Under the pieces are notes generated by a model that was given only the letters and a program-made list of their open reading frames with translations, was not told the DNA's origin and did not search any database. Below, one piece after another: positions 1 through 3,823 of a DNA stretch of 5,024 nt. Made by a program: the position numbers and the translations under genes. The number at the start of each line of letters is the position of its first letter. Position 1 is the stretch's first letter. This DNA is from Tardiphaga sp. (GTDB taxonomy: Bacteria > Pseudomonadota > Alphaproteobacteria > Rhizobiales > Xanthobacteraceae): assembly GCA_028290325.1 (NCBI GenBank), contig JAQGJY010000073.1, positions 1 to 5,024 of the forward strand, in the 5' to 3' direction.

Positions 1-19
1 CATTGGTCGCCCGTCTCAT
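1..19 (-). CDS. Possible start of a further minus-strand gene, cut by the window edge
   Basis: An ATG on the minus strand at 19-17 is preceded by a purine-rich GGGGAG (33-28) at 8-nt spacing, a good Shine-Dalgarno arrangement. Only about six codons (MRRATN) are visible, so no product can be suggested. A second ATG at 26-24 in another frame lies too close to that ribosome site, and a third is at 3-1. The gene would lie 113 nt downstream of the DUF2336 gene in the same direction, so it could be a later operon member or an independent unit. The call rests only on the ribosome-site match. Confidence 0.25.
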
Positions 20-101
20 TTGGCATTCTCCCCGTCCGCCAGTCCCACCGTCGCAGAGACAGGTCGGACGTGGCCAGAGAGGGGCAAAAACGAGGAATCA
101 C

Positions 102-119
102 GCGCCATAGATGTGGCGC
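102..119 (-). terminator. Hairpin downstream of the DUF2336 gene, weak terminator candidate
   Basis: GCGCCA (102-107) and TGGCGC (114-119) form a perfect 6-bp stem with a 6-nt loop, 13 nt past the stop codon of the minus-strand DUF2336 gene. Read on the minus strand, a run of five T (90-86) follows, but 11 nt separate it from the stem, so it is not a canonical intrinsic terminator. It may stabilise the mRNA 3' end or be a degenerate terminator. Confidence 0.25.
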
Positions 120-132
120 TGAACTCAATCCG

Positions 133-1299
133 CTAAGATTCAGCGCTATCCGCGGAATTTCGGATGCCGATGATGCCGTTTGGCGAGGCGCCGTCGGCCG
201 CCGCTGTCGATTGCTGCATGCGGTGAAAGCGGAGCACCTGCAGCGCGGTGGTCTGGCGCAGTCGGGCATAGGCCTCGCGGTGCTCGGCCGTCTCGCTTGG
301 GACCAGATTGGACAGCTTGGAGCGCATCGCGATGATCGATTGCACCGTCGTCCAACTGAAATTGCAGACCTTGGCGAGGATAAAGATGCCCTCGATCCGC
401 GCTTCGATCATGATGGTTTCGGCGAGATCGACCGTGACCTGGGTGAGGCACGCGATCGCGGCGGTGACTTCGTCAAACTTGTCCGTGCTGGCAAACCGCG
501 CGACCTGCTGTTCGTCAAGTCGCCCGTCGTTGTAAAGCGACCGCACCAGTGCGTGCGAGACCGCGGTTTTCGGCAAGATACCCTGTTTTGCCGAGCGCGC
601 GCGCCGCGTTGCTTCGCCGACAGCAAACAAGACGTCCTTGTGCGCATCAGGATGGGCGGCTGCGAGCGAAGCAAGCACGGTTTCGGAGGCTTTCGCGATC
701 AGCTTGAGCAGATGATGGCGTGGTACATCGCGCCGCAGCCCCACGCACGCGGCGATGCTGTCATTCCCTTCCGCGCGCGTCACCATCGTCGCGAAGCCAT
801 GCTCGGAAAAACGCGCGCCCGGATTGCCGACCGTTGAATTCACAACATCATCGTCGCCGCGTTCCATCAGAACGTCGGTCACGGCCTCGTTGACCGTCAG
901 CCGCTTTGAGATCGCGAGCAGATGCTGCTGGCTTCGGCCACGGGCACACTGGATCAGAACCGCGTCGTCGAGCCGCTCGGACTGGGCCAGCGGCGGCCCG
1001 GCGACCTCGATCAACTCGTGAAGCGCAAGGTTGCGCAAGGTGTTTGGCGGCGCGGTCGGAATCGGCGCAAGGCGTTCCGCGAGCAGGGCGAGCGCGTCCG
1101 ACTCGACGTGCCGGATCAGACAGCTGAACACGTCGTCGAAGAGCGCGATCTGGTCGTCGGAATAATCGACGCAACGGCCAAGAAACAGATCGGTGACGCG
1201 GCGCAGCGACTGAACGCGGCGCGCCACCGACTCATGTGCAAGGTTGGCCTGCAACTCGTCGAGCAGGGTTACCGGGGCGGTCGCCACTTTCGCTCTCAT
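133..1299 (-). CDS. DUF2336 family protein
   Basis: A 388-residue soluble, largely helical protein, recognised by its look as DUF2336 (PF10098), an uncharacterised alphaproteobacterial family with HEAT-like helical pairs. The typical core lies at about residues 155-210: a short N-P/A-x-F-S motif, then an R-x-D-V-P segment (190-193) followed by a leucine-rich helix. The family-like tail motif, F/L-S-W-T-T-V before a hydrophobic helix, is at about 314-325. There is no signal peptide or membrane segment, so it is probably cytoplasmic. I chose the ATG at 1299: it has AGGA 7 nt upstream and lies 16 nt after the stop of the preceding diguanylate cyclase gene. An in-frame ATG at 1380 would add 27 residues but overlap the cyclase C-terminus, and the added residues look like out-of-frame translation. 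The spacing implies co-transcription with the cyclase, so a role linked to c-di-GMP signalling is a reasonable inference; the molecular function is unknown. Confidence 0.85.
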   Translation of the reverse strand: MRAKVATAPVTLLDELQANLAHESVARRVQSLRRVTDLFLGRCVDYSDDQIALFDDVFSCLIRHVESDALALLAERLAPIPTAPPNTLRNLALHELIEVAGPPLAQSERLDDAVLIQCARGRSQQHLLAISKRLTVNEAVTDVLMERGDDDVVNSTVGNPGARFSEHGFATMVTRAEGNDSIAACVGLRRDVPRHHLLKLIAKASETVLASLAAAHPDAHKDVLFAVGEATRRARSAKQGILPKTAVSHALVRSLYNDGRLDEQQVARFASTDKFDEVTAAIACLTQVTVDLAETIMIEARIEGIFILAKVCNFSWTTVQSIIAMRSKLSNLVPSETAEHREAYARLRQTTALQVLRFHRMQQSTAAADGASPNGIIGIRNSADSAES

Positions 1300-1315
1300 G
1301 GCTTGATCCTGAGTG

Positions 1316-2467
1316 TCACGCCGCACTCGCGATACAGTTGCGGCCGCTGCGCTTGGCGGAATAAAGCGCCGCGTCGGCACGCGCGAGCAAGGCCTCGGTG
1401 GTTTCGCTCGGGTGCCACGTTGCGACCCCGGCGGACAATGAGATCGTCAAAGCCGGCGACAACCCGCTCCAGTCGATCTCGGCAAAGATCAGACGAAGCC
1501 GATCGAGAATGCGCACGGCTTCGCTCTGCGAGGTTTCCGGAAGCACAAGCATGAATTCCTCGCCGCCATAGCGGCCGAAGGAATCGACCTCGCGCAGGTT
1601 GGCGAACGCCGTGATCGAAAAAGTCCGCAACACCTCATCGCCGGCGGGGTGGCCATAGGTGTCGTTGATGCGTTTGAACCAGTCGAGATCGATGAGTGCG
1701 ACGGAGCAGGCGCGCTTTAGCCGCGCGCTACGCGCGATGTCGTGGCTCAGCTTCCGCATGATACTGCGGCGATTGAAGGCGCCGGTCAGATCGTCGATCT
1801 CGGCGAGTTCTTCAATTCGGTCGTAGGCTTCGCGGAGGGCCTTTTTGCCTTGATAAAGCTGATGGCGTAGCGCGCTGCCGTAAAACCCGATCACGCCGAA
1901 CAGGCCAATCGTCGAGGAGACAAGCAATACGGTGGCGACACGTTCGAGGAAACTGGTTGCGGGAAATCCAATCCGCAGATCGGTCATCAGGAAGAGGCAC
2001 GCGAGTCCCAGGGTAATCAGGGTCCATGCGCTTATCGACTGCCACATCGTCATGCGCAACGTCGCGAATGTGAAGGTCATGAATATCACGCATAGGAACA
2101 GATACCCGATCTGCGGCGCTAGCCACAGAAACGAGGTCTGGAGCAAGATGTTCGCGGCCATCTGCACGAGCGTCAGATAGTGATCGTGGAAGTGATCGTT
2201 GAACCGCAACTGCGACGTCATCAGAAAGCAGAGGGTGGCAACGCCGCCGGAGAGCAGGAACGCGAGCGGCATCACCTTGGGTATGATGTCGCCATAAGCG
2301 TAAACCGACATCACGGCGGCCATGCAGACATAGCTGCTGAACTGAAGACACAGCGTGTTGCGCCGTTGCTTGACGCGACGCGCGAGGACCTCGTCGCTCA
2401 ATCCGCTTCGACGGCCGAGTGTGTCGCCGTGCACAAAGACGGGAAGCAAACGGGCAAGACTAATCAT
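1316..2467 (-). CDS. Membrane-anchored diguanylate cyclase (GGDEF domain)
   Basis: A 383-residue protein expected to make cyclic di-GMP from two GTP at the inner membrane. Residues about 38-198 hold six hydrophobic segments (roughly 38-57, 62-83, 97-117, 120-137, 142-162, 175-198) and form a sensor-like membrane domain I cannot assign to a named type. A short charged, probably coiled-coil linker (about 200-222) leads into the GGDEF domain (about 223-380). That domain looks catalytically complete: D-D-L-T-G-A-F-N-R-R at 225-234, the metal-binding D260 in D-L-D-W-F-K, N268-D269, the signature G-G-E-E-F at 301-305, and S-A-G-V-A-T at 345-350. R292-E-V-D295 sits five residues before the signature, which is the inhibitory I-site spacing, so product inhibition is expected. 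No EAL, HAMP or PAS domain is present. The ATG at 2467 lacks a clear Shine-Dalgarno sequence but is the first start before the hydrophobic region. DUF2336 follows 16 nt downstream. The signal sensed is unknown. Confidence 0.95.
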   Translation of the reverse strand: MISLARLLPVFVHGDTLGRRSGLSDEVLARRVKQRRNTLCLQFSSYVCMAAVMSVYAYGDIIPKVMPLAFLLSGGVATLCFLMTSQLRFNDHFHDHYLTLVQMAANILLQTSFLWLAPQIGYLFLCVIFMTFTFATLRMTMWQSISAWTLITLGLACLFLMTDLRIGFPATSFLERVATVLLVSSTIGLFGVIGFYGSALRHQLYQGKKALREAYDRIEELAEIDDLTGAFNRRSIMRKLSHDIARSARLKRACSVALIDLDWFKRINDTYGHPAGDEVLRTFSITAFANLREVDSFGRYGGEEFMLVLPETSQSEAVRILDRLRLIFAEIDWSGLSPALTISLSAGVATWHPSETTEALLARADAALYSAKRSGRNCIASAA

Positions 2468-2484
2468 TTTGGTGACTGCTCATC

Positions 2485-2506
2485 GAACAAAGCTGTTCTT
2501 GACAGC
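2485..2506. promoter_or_regulatory. Overlapping small dyads upstream of the diguanylate cyclase
   Basis: Two short inverted repeats overlap 18-39 nt upstream of the cyclase start. GAACA-N4-TGTTC covers 2485-2498 and GCTGT-N5-ACAGC covers 2492-2506. They lie where an operator or leader structure could act. They do not match the alphaproteobacterial LexA direct repeat (GTTC-N7-GTTC). Arms of five bases arise by chance fairly often, so this is only a candidate site. No convincing -35/-10 pair for the cyclase could be picked on the minus strand. Confidence 0.2.
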
Positions 2507-2585
2507 GACAACAAGTTAGCCGGCAACCCTTTAAGTTTGGTGTCTAACGCCCTGCAACCCAGCGAGTCCGGACTGATTGCGGAGT

Positions 2586-2598
2586 GACGAAATTCGTC
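2586..2598. promoter_or_regulatory. Perfect 13-bp palindrome in the divergent intergenic region
   Basis: GACGAA-A-TTCGTC is a perfect inverted repeat with 6-nt arms and one central base. It lies 119 nt upstream of the cyclase start and 91 nt upstream of the anti-sigma-like ORF, within the 221-nt gap between these divergent genes (2468-2688). That position suits an operator for a dimeric regulator, but I cannot match it to a known consensus. The rest of the gap shows no other clear signal. Confidence 0.2.
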
Positions 2599-2688
2599 GG
2601 CGGCGTCGAACCTTTGCCGGCTCGCGGGCGACATATCCTGCAAGGTGGCTAGCGCGTCGGGCGCCTGCATGGCCCACGGGATCTGAAC

Positions 2689-2964
2689 ATGATGGCGAAT
2701 AGCGGCACGGAAGCCCTCACCTTGGGGCCGGAATCCCTTTTGCCCTGGCGCGCCACCGGACGTCTTTCGCCACCTGAAACCCGCCGGATCGATACCGCGC
2801 TGACACAAGACGCCGTATTGGCGCGGACCTATGCTGGAATCCGGCAGGAAAGCGTCAATATCGTCAGGCTAAACGAGCGAATGGGCGCGCCGTCGCCGCG
2901 CGCGCTGCTGGCCCTGTTCGCGGCGATCGACCTCGACAGCGCCATGCGCAAGCAATCTTCCTGA
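2689..2964 (+). CDS. Short anti-sigma-factor-like protein lacking the membrane part
   Basis: A 91-residue ORF resembling the N-terminal cytoplasmic part of anti-sigma factors for ECF sigma factors in Bradyrhizobium relatives. Recognisable elements are L-L-P-W-R-A-T-G-R-L at about 17-26 (the LLPWY-x-x-G-x-L type start), a helix with a D-A-V-L-A-R-T-Y pattern (41-48), an R-Q-E-S-x-x-I-V-x-L-N-E segment (52-63), and G-A-P-S-P-R-A-L-x-x-L-F-A-A-I (66-80). In the full-length proteins, as I recall them, the next part is a transmembrane helix and periplasmic domain; here the ORF stops after M-R-K-Q-S-S. None of the downstream frames I read restores a hydrophobic segment before the terminator at 3074. 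No sigma-factor gene lies beside it. It is either a truncated remnant or a free soluble anti-sigma domain. The ribosome site is weak; ATG codons at 2689 and 2692 are both possible starts. Family assignment is by pattern memory only. Confidence 0.55.
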   Translation: MMANSGTEALTLGPESLLPWRATGRLSPPETRRIDTALTQDAVLARTYAGIRQESVNIVRLNERMGAPSPRALLALFAAIDLDSAMRKQSS

Positions 2965-2972
2965 TCCTTGAA

Positions 2973-3104
2973 CGTCGGTCGCGGCTGCCGCGACAGACGA
3001 ATATGGAGGCTGAAAAGCCCTCCCTGGCCGCTCGACGCACCCCGCCCATCCACCCAGCGTCGATACGGCTTGACCCGCCCGGTTGTCCCCCGGGCGGGTT
3101 TTTT
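2973..3104 (+). ncRNA. Candidate structured small RNA (or structured 3' UTR) with intrinsic terminator
   Basis: About 130 nt starting 8 nt after the anti-sigma-like stop codon can fold into four consecutive stem-loops. SL1 (2973-2999) pairs CGTC/GACG and GTCGCGG/CCGCGAC, 11 bp around one G-A mismatch, with a 3-nt loop. SL2 (3005-3023) has 7 bp with one bulged C and a GAAA tetraloop. SL3 (3027-3069) pairs GCCG/CGGC, then, after a small internal loop, TCGACGC/GCGTCGA. It exposes the 18-nt loop ACCCCGCCCATCCACCCA. SL4 is a perfect rho-independent terminator (3074-3104). No ORF here looks real. C-rich exposed loops are known in some alphaproteobacterial sRNAs as pairing sites for ribosome-binding sites. 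No good promoter is visible just upstream (the best, TCGACA at 2933 with TCTTCC at 2956, is poor), so the RNA may instead be processed from the anti-sigma-like mRNA. I do not recognise a named RNA family. Confidence 0.45.
3074..3104 (+). terminator. Strong rho-independent terminator
   Basis: CCCGCCCGG (3074-3082) and CCGGGCGGG (3090-3098) form a perfect 9-bp, all G-C stem with a 7-nt loop (TTGTCCC). Six T residues (3099-3104) follow directly. There is no T run on the other strand, so it works on plus-strand transcripts only. It ends whatever is transcribed from the anti-sigma-like ORF or from the structured RNA before it, and it insulates the gene at 3269. Confidence 0.92.
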
Positions 3105-3180
3105 GTTTGGGCCGCCGCCGACGCGATCAGACATCGGGCGAAATTTTTACGGGTAGGCGACATCAAACCCATGGACAAAA

Positions 3181-3195
3181 TTAACAGTTCATTAA
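3181..3195 (+). promoter_or_regulatory. Candidate CtrA binding site
   Basis: TTAA (3181-3184), seven bases, TTAA (3192-3195) matches the core TTAA-N7-TTAA recognised by CtrA, the cell-cycle response regulator of alphaproteobacteria. The sequence is TTAAC-N6-TTAAG. A third TTAA follows at 3206-3209, and ATTAAG (3191-3196) forms an inverted repeat with CTTAAT (3205-3210). The site lies 74-88 nt upstream of the TIGR03809-like ATG in an AT-rich patch within GC-rich DNA. A poor -10-like TACATT (3212-3217) stands 17 nt after 3189-3194, so the second half-site would overlap the -35 region, as at CtrA-activated promoters. AT-rich DNA raises the odds of a chance match. Confidence 0.4.
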
Positions 3196-3219
3196 GAGTA
3201 TTGACTTAATTTACATTTT

Positions 3220-3224
3220 GATTC
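3220..3224 (+). promoter_or_regulatory. GANTC site (CcrM methylation target) beside the CtrA box
   Basis: GATTC fits GANTC, the target of the cell-cycle methyltransferase CcrM in alphaproteobacteria. It lies 25 nt downstream of the TTAA-N7-TTAA motif and 45 nt upstream of the ATG at 3269. GANTC sites occur elsewhere in the window (for example GATTC at 137), so only its position beside the CtrA-like box is notable. Confidence 0.35.
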
Positions 3225-3268
3225 GGTTGGTTGCGTCGCGTCCGTTCTTCTCTCGCGGATTTCATCCT

Positions 3269-3823
3269 ATGCGCCCTTCCAACATCTCGCGCGGACGCCA
3301 GATCCTGTCGCGCTTCCATGACCTTGCCGAAGAACGGCTGGCTCATCTCACCGAACTTTACGAGACCGGGCGCTGGCAACTCTACTTCACGCGCGCCGAA
3401 CTTCTGGACAATGTTCGCGACGCCAAGTCGGCGGTCGATACCTGGAAGCTGCTGGTCTCCACCGAGGCGCTGCCAAACAACCGGCCGGTCGATCTGGCCT
3501 GGCTCGACAACGGCCGGCCGCTTCCGCCACGCCGACATCTGCTGCCGGAGGTCGAACCGCAGCGTCTTTCGGCGCGCTTCACTGAGCCATCGCGGGCGCT
3601 GGAAACAGAGCCGATGGCTTCGATCGCCGTCGCCTCCGATCTGCTGCCGCGCGTCGTCGCGCCGATCCGGATCGACGGTCCGGCCGTGCCAATGCCGGCT
3701 CCGGTCCTGGTGTCGCCACCGTCCGCGCCGCGCGCCGACAGGCCCGCGCTGCCGCCTTGGCAGAACGCGCTGGACTTCACGCTGATGCGCGAACGCTACT
3801 CGTTGCTTCGCAAGACCGGCTAA
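3269..3823 (+). CDS. TIGR03809-like protein of unknown function
   Basis: A 184-residue protein that I recognise as the TIGR03809 type, an uncharacterised Rhizobiales family found next to TIGR03808 genes. Residues 1-75 form the conserved-looking part: an amphipathic helical stretch (about 8-33), then W-Q-L-Y-F-T-R-A-E-L-L-D-N-V-R (36-50) and A-V-D-T-W-K-L-L (55-62). Residues about 100-160 are low-complexity and rich in proline, alanine and valine. A final short motif, D-F-T-L-M-R-E-R-Y-S-L-L (169-180), closes the protein. There is no signal peptide or membrane segment, so it is probably cytoplasmic. I chose the ATG at 3269; an upstream in-frame TTG at 3218 would add 17 residues that look non-coding and would push into the promoter region. 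No good Shine-Dalgarno sequence is visible. The gene converges on the beta-helix gene and their stop codons overlap. Function unknown. Confidence 0.8.
   Translation: MRPSNISRGRQILSRFHDLAEERLAHLTELYETGRWQLYFTRAELLDNVRDAKSAVDTWKLLVSTEALPNNRPVDLAWLDNGRPLPPRRHLLPEVEPQRLSARFTEPSRALETEPMASIAVASDLLPRVVAPIRIDGPAVPMPAPVLVSPPSAPRADRPALPPWQNALDFTLMRERYSLLRKTG

Noticed and set aside
650..659. GGATGGGCGG, perfectly complementary to 10 nt of the C-rich RNA loop (3042-3051)
   Set aside because: The DUF2336 mRNA is read from the minus strand and carries the loop's own sequence, not its complement, so the RNA could not pair with that mRNA; a chance match.
70..837. Long plus-strand ORF (255 codons) antisense to the DUF2336 gene
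   Set aside because: Its protein is rich in Arg, Gly and Asp with no recognisable motif, as expected from antisense translation of GC-rich DNA; the minus-strand DUF2336 frame explains the region.
922..1554. Plus-strand ORF (210 codons) across the cyclase/DUF2336 junction
   Set aside because: It lies antisense to two well-supported genes, spans their boundary and has an arginine-rich, motif-free composition.
2485..2498. GAAC-N6-GTTC as an SOS (LexA) box
   Set aside because: Alphaproteobacterial LexA uses the direct repeat GTTC-N7-GTTC and the Bacillus-type box has a 4-nt spacer; neither fits.
2546..2569. Possible EcfG-type promoter on the minus strand (GGACT, 15 nt, CGTT) upstream of the cyclase
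   Set aside because: The general stress consensus is GGAAC with 16-17 nt to CGTT; both the first element and the spacing deviate, so it is not reported as a promoter.
2464..2808. Minus-strand ORF whose stop forms an ATGA overlap with the cyclase start
   Set aside because: The overlap looks like translational coupling, but the protein is low in recognisable structure and its first third is antisense to the anti-sigma-like ORF; the rest is intergenic-type sequence.
2829..3178. Two minus-strand ORFs (2829-3134 and 2864-3178) antisense to the structured RNA and terminator
   Set aside because: Their codons run through the terminator and stem-loops, the proteins are arginine-rich with no family resemblance, and no ribosome site supports them.
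3231..3785. Out-of-frame plus-strand ORF (184 codons) within the TIGR03809-like gene, and a minus-strand ORF at 3382-3780
   Set aside because: Both are shadows; the first is packed with Arg, Ser and Cys in the way typical of a shifted frame in GC-rich DNA.
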